From Streptomyces sp. R28 (lineage in GTDB: Bacteria > Actinomycetota > Actinomycetes > Streptomycetales > Streptomycetaceae), in NCBI RefSeq assembly GCF_041052385.1, contig NZ_CP163439.1:9289001-9353000 (forward strand): a DNA stretch of 64,000 bases, read 5' to 3'. This document shows, piece by piece, positions 42,549-51,147 of this stretch. The notes beneath the pieces are model-generated. The model saw only the letters and a program-made list of their open reading frames with translations, was not told the DNA's origin and did not search any database. The position numbers were made by a program, and so were the translations under genes. The number at the start of each line of letters is the position of its first letter. Position 1 is the stretch's first letter.

Positions 42549-44600
42549 ATGCCCGAAGTCAATCGCCGCAGATTCCTTCAACTCGCGGGCGGGACCGCGG
42601 CGTTCACCGCTCTGTCGAGCAGCATCCAGCGGGCCGCCGCGCTCCCGGCGAACCACCGCACGGGGTCGATCGAGGACGTCGAGCACATCGTCGTCCTGAT
42701 GCAGGAGAACCGTTCCTTCGACCACTACTTCGGCAAGCTGCGCGGCGTCCGCGGCTTCGGTGACCCGCGCCCGGTGGCGCACGACGGCGGCAAGTCGATC
42801 TGGCACCAGTCGGACGGCAGCAAGGACATCCTGCCGTTCCACCCCGACGCCGACGACCTGGGAATGCAGTTCCTGGAGGGCCTGCCGCACGGCTGGACCG
42901 ACGGCCAGCAGGCCTACAACGGCGGCAAGTACGACAAGTGGATCCCCGCCAAGGGCACCACGACCATGGCGTACCTGACCCGTGAGGACATCCCCTTCCA
43001 CTACGCCCTCGCCGACGCCTTCACCGTCTGCGACGCCTACCACTGCTCGTTCATCGGCTCCACCGACCCCAACCGCTACTACATGTGGACGGGCTACACG
43101 GGCAACGACGGCACCGGCGGGGGCCCGGTCCTCGGCAACGACGAGCTCGGCTACGGCTGGACGACCTACCCCGAGCGCCTGGAGCAGGCGGGCATCTCCT
43201 GGAAGATCTACCAGGACACCGGAGACGGCCTGGACGCGGCCGGCTCCTGGGGCTGGATCGCGGACGCCTACCGCGGCAACTACGGCGACAACTCGCTGCT
43301 GTACTTCAACAAGTACCGCGACGCGAAGCCCGGCGACCCCTGGTACGACAAGGCCCGCACCGGCACCGACGCCAAGAACGGCGACGGCTACTTCGACCGA
43401 CTGAAGGCCGACGTCAAGGCCGGCAAGCTGCCGCAGATCTCCTGGATCGCCGCCCCCGAGGCCTTCTCCGAGCACTCCAACTGGCCCTCCAACTACGGGG
43501 CCTGGTACATCGCCCAGGTGCTGGACGCGCTCACCTCCAACCCGGAGGTCTGGTCCAAGACCGCCCTGTTCATCACGTACGACGAGAACGACGGCTTCTT
43601 CGACCACGTGGTGCCGCCGCTCCCGCCGAAGGACGCCTCGCGGGGCAAGTCCACGGTCGATGTCTCCCCCGACCTCTACCCGGGCGACAGCAAGCGCCCG
43701 GCCGGCCCCTACGGCCTCGGTCCGCGCGTGCCGATGCTGGTGGTCTCGCCGTGGAGCAAGGGCGGTTACGTCAACTCCGAGACCCTCGACCACACCTCGA
43801 TCCTCCAGTTCATGGAGCGCCGGTTCGGCGTCAAGGAGACGAACATCTCCCCCTGGCGCCGGGCCATCTGCGGCGACCTGACCTCGGCCTTCGACTTCTC
43901 CCGCAAGGACAGCCGGCCGGCCGTGCTGCCGGAGACGGACGAGTACGAGCCGCAGGACCGCGAGCGGCACCCCGACTACAAGCCGACGCCGCCGGCCGGC
44001 CCGGACATGCCCCGGCAGGAGTGCGGTCTGCGTCCCTCCCGGCCACTCAAGTACGCCCCGCACGTGGACGGGTCCGTGGACGCGGCGGCCGGCAAGTTCA
44101 CGCTCGCCTTCGCCTCCGGCGCCAAGGCCGGTGCGGCCTTCCACGTCACCTCCGGCAACCGCACCGACGGCCCCTGGACGTACACCACCGAGGCCGGCAA
44201 GAGCATCGCGGACACCTGGAACTCGGCGTACTCGGACGGCTCGTACGACCTGACCGTGCACGGCCCCGCCGGGTTCGTGCGCTGGTTCAAGGGCTCGAAC
44301 AAGGCGGCCGGTCCGGAGGTCACCGCCCGGCACACCGGCGACGACGTCGAGCTGACCTTCACCAACAAGGGCACCGCCACGGTGGGGCTGAAGGTCGCCA
44401 ACGGGTACGGCCCTCGCCCCACGGCGGTGACGGTGCGGCCCGGCGCCACGGTGCGGCGCACCGTCGACCTCGCGGTGAGCCGGCGCTGGTACGACCTGAC
44501 CGTCACCTCCGACGGCGACCCGGCGTTCCTGCGGCGGTTCGCCGGGCATGTCGAGAACGGGCGGCCGGGTGTGAGCGACCCGGCGATCATCACCGAGTAA
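42549..44600 (+). CDS. Phosphocholine-specific phospholipase C, Tat-exported
   Basis: Secreted phosphoesterase of 683 aa. The N-terminus has a Tat motif NRRRFLQLAGG followed by a hydrophobic core and AAALP cleavage region (about 30-36). The catalytic phosphoesterase domain (about 45-440) opens with IVVLMQENRSFDHYFG and includes TYDENDGFFDHVVPP (about 345). Two small DUF756 beta domains (about 500-585 and 595-680) close the protein. This matches Gram-positive PLC, which releases phosphocholine from phosphatidylcholine or sphingomyelin. Another in-frame ATG lies at 42528. Terminator hairpins follow the stop. Confidence 0.93.
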   Translation: MPEVNRRRFLQLAGGTAAFTALSSSIQRAAALPANHRTGSIEDVEHIVVLMQENRSFDHYFGKLRGVRGFGDPRPVAHDGGKSIWHQSDGSKDILPFHPDADDLGMQFLEGLPHGWTDGQQAYNGGKYDKWIPAKGTTTMAYLTREDIPFHYALADAFTVCDAYHCSFIGSTDPNRYYMWTGYTGNDGTGGGPVLGNDELGYGWTTYPERLEQAGISWKIYQDTGDGLDAAGSWGWIADAYRGNYGDNSLLYFNKYRDAKPGDPWYDKARTGTDAKNGDGYFDRLKADVKAGKLPQISWIAAPEAFSEHSNWPSNYGAWYIAQVLDALTSNPEVWSKTALFITYDENDGFFDHVVPPLPPKDASRGKSTVDVSPDLYPGDSKRPAGPYGLGPRVPMLVVSPWSKGGYVNSETLDHTSILQFMERRFGVKETNISPWRRAICGDLTSAFDFSRKDSRPAVLPETDEYEPQDRERHPDYKPTPPAGPDMPRQECGLRPSRPLKYAPHVDGSVDAAAGKFTLAFASGAKAGAAFHVTSGNRTDGPWTYTTEAGKSIADTWNSAYSDGSYDLTVHGPAGFVRWFKGSNKAAGPEVTARHTGDDVELTFTNKGTATVGLKVANGYGPRPTAVTVRPGATVRRTVDLAVSRRWYDLTVTSDGDPAFLRRFAGHVENGRPGVSDPAIITE

Positions 44601-44617
44601 CCGGCCGCGACGGACGG

Positions 44618-44670
44618 ACCGCTCGGATCAGAGCGGTGTGAGGTGCCCCGGCTGCGGTTGCCGGGGCACC
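44618..44670. terminator. Bidirectional hairpin pair between convergent genes
   Basis: ACCGCTC (44618-44624)/GAGCGGT (44631-44637) and GGTGCCCCGG (44642-44651)/CCGGGGCACC (44661-44670) are perfect stems. They lie where the phospholipase and DMT genes converge; the second is inside the DMT coding end. Confidence 0.6.
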
Positions 44671-45620
44671 AACGCCGGTTCCTGCGCCGCCGACTCGGGC
44701 TTCAGAGCCAGTACGGCCGCCACGGGATGCTCGTCGTCGGCCTCGTGAGCGTGCGCGACGTCCGGGTCGGGCGTGAGCGCGGGCTCGGGCGCGGGTGTGA
44801 GCGCGGGCGTCGCCCGGGTGAGCAGCACCACACCCCAGGACGCCAGCCCCGCCCCGGCCAGCGCCAGCAGGATGCCGGTCGCGCCGCCCTGCAGCCGCTC
44901 GCCGAGCAGGACGAGCCCGATCAGCGCGGCGGCCAGCGGGTTCGCCAGCGTCACCACCGCGAGCGGGGCGCCCAGGCCACCCCGGTAGGCGGTCTGCGAC
45001 AGCAGCAGTCCGCTCGCCGCGAGGGCCGCGACCAGCAGCGCCACCCCGGCCACCTGGAGGCTGAGCAGCGGGGCGGAGTGGTCCGTCAGGGCCACCGTCA
45101 CGGTTTGCGTGAGCGCCGAGGCCACCCCGGAGGCGAAGCCGGCCGCGGCCGCGTGCCGCAGTCCCGGCCGGGCCCCCGGCCGCGACAGCATGCCGATCAG
45201 CGCCACCGTCACCGCCGCGACGGCCAGCGCCTCGGACGTGCTCAGCACCTCGTCGGGCGCGTGCCCGGACGCAGTGACGAGGAGCGCGGCCAGGCCGGCG
45301 AGCGTCAGCGCCGTACCGCGCCACTCGACCGCGCTGACCCGGCGCCCCGCGATCCGCGCGCCCAGCGGCACCGCGGCCACCAGGGTGAGCGCGCCGAGCG
45401 GCTGCACCACGGTCAGCGGACCGTACTTCAGGGCCACCACGTGCAGCAGCGCGCCGGAGCCGTTGAGCAGAACCGACCCCCACCAGGCGCCGGAGCCCAG
45501 CAGCCGCAGCGTTCCCGAACCCTGGGCGCGGGAGGCCAGTCGCTCCTGGGCGACGGCCGCGGCGGCGTAGGCGACGGCGGAGAACAGGGACAGGACGACG
45601 GCGACAAGGGTGGCGTTCAT
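44628..45620 (-). CDS. DMT/EamA-type membrane transporter
   Basis: Multi-helix membrane protein of 330 aa. About nine to ten hydrophobic segments fill residues 4-285 in the two-repeat DMT pattern, including LVAVVLSLFSAVAYAAAAVAQ at the start and GATGILLALAGAGLASWGVVLL at the end. A cytoplasmic-looking tail (about 290-330) rich in Pro, Ala and Glu/His follows. The ATG overlaps the PAP2 gene stop (ATGA), so both are one operon. Substrate is unknown. Partnership with a lipid phosphatase-like enzyme suggests envelope lipid or polyprenyl export, which is inference. Confidence 0.85.
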   Translation of the reverse strand: MNATLVAVVLSLFSAVAYAAAAVAQERLASRAQGSGTLRLLGSGAWWGSVLLNGSGALLHVVALKYGPLTVVQPLGALTLVAAVPLGARIAGRRVSAVEWRGTALTLAGLAALLVTASGHAPDEVLSTSEALAVAAVTVALIGMLSRPGARPGLRHAAAAGFASGVASALTQTVTVALTDHSAPLLSLQVAGVALLVAALAASGLLLSQTAYRGGLGAPLAVVTLANPLAAALIGLVLLGERLQGGATGILLALAGAGLASWGVVLLTRATPALTPAPEPALTPDPDVAHAHEADDEHPVAAVLALKPESAAQEPALVPRQPQPGHLTPL

Positions 45621-46462
45621 CGGTCCGCTCCCACGAGTACGGCTTCCTCGTCCCGGGCGGCCGGTACGAGCTTGTCGGCGCCGCGTCCGGCCGTGGTCGC
45701 CGTGCGCTGCGGCGAGCGAGGCGAGACGGGGGTCCCCCCGGACGAAGGCTGGGGAACGATCACCGCGAGCGCGATGCCGAGCATGGCCGTCGCCACGATC
45801 GCGTCGAGCCAGTAGTGGTTGGCCGTGCCCACGATGACCAGCAGGGTCAGCAGCGGGTGCAGGAGCCACAGCCAGCGCCACCGCGACCGGGTCGCCACGA
45901 TCAGGCCGATCGCCACCATCAGCGCCCAGCCGAAGTGCAGCGACGGCATCGCCGCGAACTGGTTCGACAGGTGGTCGGTCTCGGGCGAGCCGTACACCGA
46001 GGGGCCGTAGACCTGCCCGGTGTCGATCAGACCGGTCGCGGCCGGCATGCGCGGCGGGGCGAGCGGGAACGTCAGATGCCCCACCAGGGCGGCGGCGGTG
46101 ACCGCGGCGAGGACGCGGCGGGCCCAGACGTAGTGCGCGGGGCGCCGCAGGTAGAGCCAGATCAGGAAGGCCGCGGTGGCCGGGAAGTGGACGGTCGCGT
46201 AGTAGGTGTTCGCGAGGCGGATGAGCGTGTCGCCGTGCAGCAGCAGGTTCTGCACCGAGCCCTCGCCCGGCAGATGGACGGCTCGTTCCAGGTCCCACAC
46301 CCGGTCCGCGTTGCGGAAGGCCTCGGCGGTGTGGCCCGTGGCGAGCTGCCGGCCGAACTTGTAGACGAGGAAGAGTCCTGCAACGAGCAGGAGCTCTCGG
46401 ACGAGGGGAGGCCGCGCTATCGCGTCGGTCTCCGCCTGAGCAGGCTCGGTGCGGCCATTCAT
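45617..46462 (-). CDS. PAP2-superfamily membrane phosphatase / inositolphosphotransferase-like
   Basis: Membrane enzyme of 281 aa with about six helices. The PAP2 catalytic motifs are PSLHFGWAL (about 182) and GTANHYWLDAIVA (about 218), and the PPRMPAATGLIDTG segment before them marks the AUR1/PAP2-like subgroup seen in actinomycetes. The C-terminal 40 residues are polar. Because no classical KxxxxxxRP motif is clear, it may be a transferase rather than a phosphatase. It is the first gene of a two-gene operon that is divergent from TetR, with an operator array between. Confidence 0.87.
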   Translation of the reverse strand: MNGRTEPAQAETDAIARPPLVRELLLVAGLFLVYKFGRQLATGHTAEAFRNADRVWDLERAVHLPGEGSVQNLLLHGDTLIRLANTYYATVHFPATAAFLIWLYLRRPAHYVWARRVLAAVTAAALVGHLTFPLAPPRMPAATGLIDTGQVYGPSVYGSPETDHLSNQFAAMPSLHFGWALMVAIGLIVATRSRWRWLWLLHPLLTLLVIVGTANHYWLDAIVATAMLGIALAVIVPQPSSGGTPVSPRSPQRTATTAGRGADKLVPAARDEEAVLVGADR

Positions 46463-46574
46463 TCCCCCGGCCCTTTCGCTGACGGTGACTGGTGCTGGGT
46501 GGCGCTGGTGGTGCTGGGTGAGCTTGTCGAGCTGCTGACTGCGCGCGCTCGACGAACTCATCGATACGTCGGCG

Positions 46575-46646
46575 TACCGAAACGCCTCTGTACCGATACG
46601 CCACTGTACCGATACGGGCGCGTTCCGGTACAGTGGCGTTTCGATA
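46575..46646. promoter_or_regulatory. TetR operator array: three contiguous 16-bp repeats and an inverted copy
   Basis: TACCGAAACGCCTCTG (46575-46590), TACCGATACGCCACTG (46591-46606) and TACCGATACGGGCGCG (46607-46622) abut exactly. The reverse complement TATCGAAACGCCACTG lies at 46631-46646. As a result ACGCCACTGTACCG (46598-46611) and CGGTACAGTGGCGT (46626-46639) form a perfect 14-bp inverted repeat. The array lies 72 bp before tetR and 113 bp before the PAP2 start. Confidence 0.75.
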
Positions 46647-46717
46647 GACGTACGACACACTGGAAGCGCGGCCTTCCCCACACCACGGGCCGCCGGACAG
46701 AGTGAGGAGAACAGTCG

Positions 46718-47332
46718 ATGACGCCGCAGGCCGCGGACGGACCGGAGACGGTCGCCGCCTCGCGCCGCTCCAAGATCACGCCTGAGCGTGAGCAGGAGTT
46801 CTTCGACGCCGTGCTCGAACAGATCCGCGCGTGCGGCTACGACTCCGTCAGCATGGAGGGCGTCGCCGCCAGCACGCGCTGCAGCAAGTCCACGCTCTAC
46901 CGGCAGTGGAAGACGAAGCCGCAGTTCGTGGCGGCCGCCCTGCGCGCCAGTCGGCGGACCCGCTTCGAGGGCATCGACACCGGCACGCTCGCCGGCGACC
47001 TGTGCGAGGCCGCCCGGGCCGCGGGGGCGTGGTCGGGCCGGGACACCCGGCTCTTCCAGGCGCTCGGACATGCCGTCATGCAGGACCCGGAACTCCAGCA
47101 GGCCCTTCGTGAGGCGCTCGTCGACCCCGAGCTCGACGCGCTGAGGGAGATCCTCCGGCGCGGGGTCGAGCGCGGGGAGGTCGCCGCCGACCATCCGGCG
47201 CTGGAGTACATCCCGGCGCAGATCTTCGGCGTGCTGCGGGCCCGTCCGATCCTGGAGGGCGAGGACGCCGATCCCGAATACATCGTCCGGTTCGTGCGGG
47301 CCGCCGTGCTGCCGGCGCTCGGCCTGACCTGA
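46718..47332 (+). CDS. TetR/AcrR-family regulator
   Basis: Repressor of 204 aa. The N-terminal HTH (about 20-66) reads FFDAVLEQIRACGYDSVSME then ASTRCSKSTLYRQWKTK, the typical TetR recognition segment. The C-terminal helical domain (about 75-200) is of the TetR_C type with a PEYIVRFVRAAVLPAL end. GAGGAGAACAG precedes the ATG. It is divergent from the PAP2/DMT operon and almost certainly represses it through the shared repeats. Effector unknown. Confidence 0.93.
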   Translation: MTPQAADGPETVAASRRSKITPEREQEFFDAVLEQIRACGYDSVSMEGVAASTRCSKSTLYRQWKTKPQFVAAALRASRRTRFEGIDTGTLAGDLCEAARAAGAWSGRDTRLFQALGHAVMQDPELQQALREALVDPELDALREILRRGVERGEVAADHPALEYIPAQIFGVLRARPILEGEDADPEYIVRFVRAAVLPALGLT

Positions 47333-47414
47333 GACTCAGGCCGCCGTCCACGGGATGACTGGACGGTGACCTGTTCCGCGCCGCACCGTGGGGACGGGGG
47401 CGGCGCGCACCCCC

Positions 47415-47461
47415 CGGCCGGGTGGGGTTCCTCTTGAGCGGAGGGGCGCCCCACCCGGCCG
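47415..47461 (+). terminator. Hairpin terminator with T-tract
   Basis: CGGCCGGGTGGGG (47415-47427) and CCCCACCCGGCCG (47449-47461) form a perfect 13-bp stem followed by TTTCGT. It is placed between the convergent tetR and DUF2510 genes and can serve both strands. Confidence 0.7.
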
Positions 47462-47487
47462 TTTCGTGTCCGACAGGGGAGAGCGGC

Positions 47488-48492
47488 TCAGATGTCCTGG
47501 CCGCTGCCGCCGCCGGTGGACACCTTGATGCCCTTGGTGATCTCGTCGATGACCGACTGCTCCCCGGCGTCGACGCCGATGCGGACCACGACGATCTGCT
47601 GCTCACTGGCGGGCGAGGGGAAGGCGAGCGACTCGACATAGCCGTCGGCGCCCTTGCTGGTGACCGCCTTCCAGCGGACCAGATAGCCCTTCTGCCCGGC
47701 CACGGTCACCGCCTCGGAGGCCAGCACCTCGTGCGAGGTGATCTCTCCGTACCCCTTGCCGTAGGACTCCTCGGCGTTCGCCGCGATGTCCGCCTTGGCG
47801 ACCTCCTCGGCCGTGTCGCCCTTGGTGCGCAGCACGAGCGCGGGCGCCGAGTAGGCGCCGCCCTTCATGCAGGTCTGGGAGGTGTCGGAGGGGCACTTGT
47901 ACGTCTCGTTCGACGCCACCTGGGCGCCCGCGTTGATCTGCTGGCCGTACCAGCCGTCCGGGATGGCGATGCTGATCCCGTTGACCGGGTCGGTCACCGA
48001 ACCGCTCTCCACCCGCGGTGCCTCGGACTCACCGGGGGAGGGGGACTGCCCGCCGGAACCACCGCCGCCGTTCCCGCCGTTGCCACCGCCGGAGTCCCCG
48101 AAGGGCCCGCCCTGTCCGCCACCGGGTCCGCCCTGGCCACCCTGCCCGCCCGGGCCCTGCTGCTGGGAGTTGGCGCTGCCGCCGGAGCCGTCGTCGGCGG
48201 TCAGCGCGTACACGCCGACGCCGATGCTCGCGAGGACCACCGCGGCCACTCCCACGGCTATGCCCGTGCGCAGGCCGCCCCGCCCGCCCGACGGCGGTCG
48301 GCCGGGATACCCCGGATGCACCGGATACGTGCCGTCGGCCGACAGCTGCTCCGGCGGACCCCATACGTCGGCCGAAGCCGCGGGCCGGACCTGGTCCGTC
48401 CATGCCTTGCCGTCCCACCAGCGCTCGGTGGGCGGACCGTCACTTTTCTGGCCCGGATCGGGATACCAGCCGGGAGGAGTCACCTGCGTCAT
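47488..48492 (-). CDS. DUF2510-domain single-pass membrane protein
   Basis: Envelope-associated protein of 334 aa. The N-terminal DUF2510 module (about 6-40: PPGWYPDPGQ...ERWWDGKAWTDQV) is cytoplasmic. One membrane helix follows (about 75-97, GIAVGVAAVVLASIGVGVYAL), then a Gly/Gln low-complexity linker (about 105-150) and an extracytoplasmic C-terminal domain (about 160-334) that contains a Cys pair in YKCPSDTSQTCMKGG. The ATG has only a weak GGTGG site. Function unknown; DUF2510 is common in actinobacterial membrane proteins. Confidence 0.85.
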   Translation of the reverse strand: MTQVTPPGWYPDPGQKSDGPPTERWWDGKAWTDQVRPAASADVWGPPEQLSADGTYPVHPGYPGRPPSGGRGGLRTGIAVGVAAVVLASIGVGVYALTADDGSGGSANSQQQGPGGQGGQGGPGGGQGGPFGDSGGGNGGNGGGGSGGQSPSPGESEAPRVESGSVTDPVNGISIAIPDGWYGQQINAGAQVASNETYKCPSDTSQTCMKGGAYSAPALVLRTKGDTAEEVAKADIAANAEESYGKGYGEITSHEVLASEAVTVAGQKGYLVRWKAVTSKGADGYVESLAFPSPASEQQIVVVRIGVDAGEQSVIDEITKGIKVSTGGGSGQDI

Positions 48493-48566
48493 GGGTCCAC
48501 CGTATGAGGCCTCGGTGAAAGTCGGATGAGAGGATCCGGCTCCGGCGCACCGAAATCCGGCCCGAG

Positions 48567-49721
48567 TCACTCCAGGACGAGCCGAACGGGCCGCTTCCGA
48601 GCGGCCGGCGGCAGCCGCAGCCCGTCCCGGCCCGGCGTGATCGAACCGAGCACACGCGCGTGCCGGGCGCCGGTGGCCGCCGGATCGGTGCCGGGCAGTC
48701 CGTGCACGGTCAGAAACCCCAGCACGGCGAAGGCATACGCCTCCTTCGCGGCCGACGGCAGCCCCAACTCGTCGGAGGTGCGCAGTGCCACCCCCGGCAG
48801 CCGCTCCCCGAGCATGCGCAGGAGTACCGGGTTGCGCGTCCCGCCACCCGAGGCGATCACCTCCGTCCCGCCCACCGCGCGCACGGCGTCGGAGACCGTA
48901 CGGGCCGTGAGCATGGTCAGGGTGGCGACGACGTCCTCGGCGGGCAGCGTCCCGAACCCGGCCAGCGCATCCCGCAGATGGCCGAGGTGGAACAACTCCT
49001 TGCCGGTCGTCTTGGGCGCGGGCAGCGCGTAGTACGGCTCCTCCAGCAGCCGTCGCAGCAGCGGTTCGTGGACGCGGCCGCGACCGGCCAGCGCCCCGTC
49101 CACGTCGTACGCGAGGCGCCCACCGCTGAACCCCGTCGCGGCCGCGTCGATGAGCGCGCAGCCCGGCCCGGTGTCGAAGGCGGTCCCGTCGGGCGCCGTG
49201 AGGTTGGCGATGCCGCCGAGGTTGAGCGCGACGGGCGTGCCCGGTCGGCCGCGCAGCCACAGCAGGTCGACCAGGCTGACCAGCGGCGCGCCCTGGCCGC
49301 CGGCGGCGATGTCGCGCGGGCGGAAGTCGGCGACCACGGGCAGTCCGGTCGCCTCGGCGATCCAGGCGGGCCGGCCGAGCTGCAGCGTGCCGTACACCTG
49401 GCCGTCCTCGGCCCAGTGGTACACCGTCTGCCCGTGCGAGGCGACCAACTCGGCCCGCCCGTCGCACAGTTCACGGTCCGCCCGGACGGCCGCGGCCGCG
49501 AAGGCCTGCCCGATCCGCGTGTCGAGCCGGCACACCTCGGCCATCGAGGTCGTCCCCGGCGGCAGCGCCGCCGCGAGCGCCTCCCGCAGCGCGTCGTCGT
49601 ACGCCTCGCTCACCAACCCCAGTGGCTTGAGCACGAGGCTGTCGCCGACGAGGCCCAGCTCGGCCGCCGCCGCGTCGATGGCGTCGTACGACGTGCCCGA
49701 CATCAGGCCGATGACCCGCAT
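48567..49721 (-). CDS. anmK: Anhydro-N-acetylmuramic acid kinase
   Basis: Cell-wall recycling enzyme of 384 aa that hydrolyses and phosphorylates 1,6-anhydro-MurNAc to MurNAc-6-phosphate. GLMSGTSYDAID (5-16) is the ATP phosphate loop. NLGGIANLT and DTGPGCALIDA (about 165-185) and the IASGGGTRNPVLL motif (about 295) complete the sugar-kinase-like fold. The catalytic Asp is expected in DFRPRDIAAGGQGAPL (about 130). It follows the stop of the broken MFS gene by 4 bp, so the MFS was the leading gene of this operon and its loss may alter anmK expression. Confidence 0.95.
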   Translation of the reverse strand: MRVIGLMSGTSYDAIDAAAAELGLVGDSLVLKPLGLVSEAYDDALREALAAALPPGTTSMAEVCRLDTRIGQAFAAAAVRADRELCDGRAELVASHGQTVYHWAEDGQVYGTLQLGRPAWIAEATGLPVVADFRPRDIAAGGQGAPLVSLVDLLWLRGRPGTPVALNLGGIANLTAPDGTAFDTGPGCALIDAAATGFSGGRLAYDVDGALAGRGRVHEPLLRRLLEEPYYALPAPKTTGKELFHLGHLRDALAGFGTLPAEDVVATLTMLTARTVSDAVRAVGGTEVIASGGGTRNPVLLRMLGERLPGVALRTSDELGLPSAAKEAYAFAVLGFLTVHGLPGTDPAATGARHARVLGSITPGRDGLRLPPAARKRPVRLVLE

Positions 49722-49725
49722 CCGC

Positions 49726-50966
49726 TCAACTCGCCTTTCGCTGCGGTGACTTGATCAGAGCGAGGGCGCTCACCGCGCACGTCGCCGCCGCGTAGTACGC
49801 GGGGATGTCCACACTCCCCGTTCGTTCGATCGTCTCCGTGATGATGAGTCCTGCGCAGCCCGAGAACACCGCATTGGACAGGGCGTAGGCGAGTCCCAGC
49901 CCCGTGTGGCGCACGTTCGTCGGGAACGACTCGGCGAGCATCGCCGGGCCGGGTCCGGCCATCAGCCCCACGACGGCACCCGCGCCACACACCGCCGCAC
50001 CCTTCACGGTGAGGGAAACGCCCGGGTCCTGAAGAAGGTTGAGCAGCGGCACCGCGAGGACCACCACCAGCACCGCCCCCGTCAGCATCACCGCCCGCCG
50101 CCCGACGCGGTCGCTGAGCCATCCCGCCGGCACGATCGTCAGCGCGAACCCCAGGTTGGCCGGCACCGTGGCGATCAGAGCCTGCTGGAAGGTCGCGTCC
50201 AGCGTGGACTGCAGATACGCGGGCAGCACGACCAGGAAGGTGTACCCGGCCGCCGCCCACCCCATGATCCGCCCGGCGACCAGCGCGATCGCCCCCGCGA
50301 CCTCGCGCACAGGCGGCCGCTCGGCCTCCCGCTCCTTTCGGAACGCCGGCGTCTCGTCCAGCCCCAGCCACAGCGCGCCCAGCCCCAGCGGCAGCGTCAG
50401 CAGGAACGGCAACCGCCAGCCCCAGTCGCCCAGTTGCCGCTCGGTCAGCACGGTGGCGAGCAGCGCCGCCGCTCCCGCACCGCCGAGCAGCCCCAGCGCC
50501 ACGGTGAACGACTGCCACGACCCGTACAGCCCACGCCGCCCGGGGGCGCGAACTCGGTCATCACCGACACCGCGCCACCGAACTCCCCACCCGCCGACAA
50601 CCCTTGAAGCACCCGCAGAAACGTCAGCAGCCACGGGGCGAGGGCGCCGACCGTGGCGTACGTCGGCAGCACGCCGATCAGCGTCGTCGCCCCTGTCATC
50701 AGCGTGATCACCGGGGTCAGCACGGGGTGATGACGCTGCGTGGTAGGTTGCCGACACCCCGTCAGGGGCGTCGTGGCAGGGCCTGCCGGAGGGACGACAC
50801 CGCGCCAGCGGTCGAGCGTCCGTGAACCTCAACCCACCGGGTTGGAATCCTCCCGTGTCAGCGGGGGGAGGAGCCCAATCGATGAAGTTGCCCACCGAGC
50901 CCGCCAGCAGGGCCCTGCGAGCACGTTCCGTGTCGACCGGCAGGACCCTGCGGCGGGCTCGGTCAC
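49726..50966 (-). pseudogene. MFS (MHS-type) transporter, inactivated by insertion/deletion and frameshift
   Basis: Remains of a symporter related to the one at 41-42 kb. The N-terminus RRALLAGSVGNFIDW is at about 50875-50920, but instead of transmembrane helices 1-3 there is about 145 bp of foreign sequence with a TnpB-element-like end. The protein resumes as LTPVITLMTGATTLIGVLP and continues to SAGGEFGGAVSVMTEFAPPG. One base is then missing at about 50537-50541 (restoring GGCCGG gives RRGLYGSWQSF). The rest (GDWGWRLPFLLTLPLG to the end) is intact. About 70 residues are lost. A GTG at 50966 is a possible original start, although joining it also needs one base. Confidence 0.85.
50728..50873 (+). 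mobile_element. IS200/IS605 (TnpB-type) element relic, right end with omega-RNA-like hairpins
   Basis: The plus strand has AACCC-ACC-GGGTT (50831-50843) directly followed by TTGGAA and TCCTCCC (50848-50854) pairing with GGGAGGA (50866-50872). This double-hairpin layout closely resembles the right end of IS605/IS1341-type elements, where it is also the 3' scaffold of the TnpB guide RNA. It abuts MFS coding sequence on both sides. No tnpA or tnpB reading frame remains, so it is a solo end or a small non-autonomous derivative. Family assignment is by remembered resemblance. Confidence 0.5.
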
Positions 50967-51147
50967 GTTCGTGGCCGGTTGACGGTTCCGAGGTCAACAA
51001 ACGCTGGTCGCGAGGCTGTCGCGTCGCCCTCCCGCCCCCGCTGTCACCCATCACGGCAACAGGTGCCCCGACCGGCCTCCACTCAGTCAGCCGGACGGCT
51101 ACGCTCGGGGTCTGTACGTCGATCGGGCGACTTGGGGAGGTAACGGG

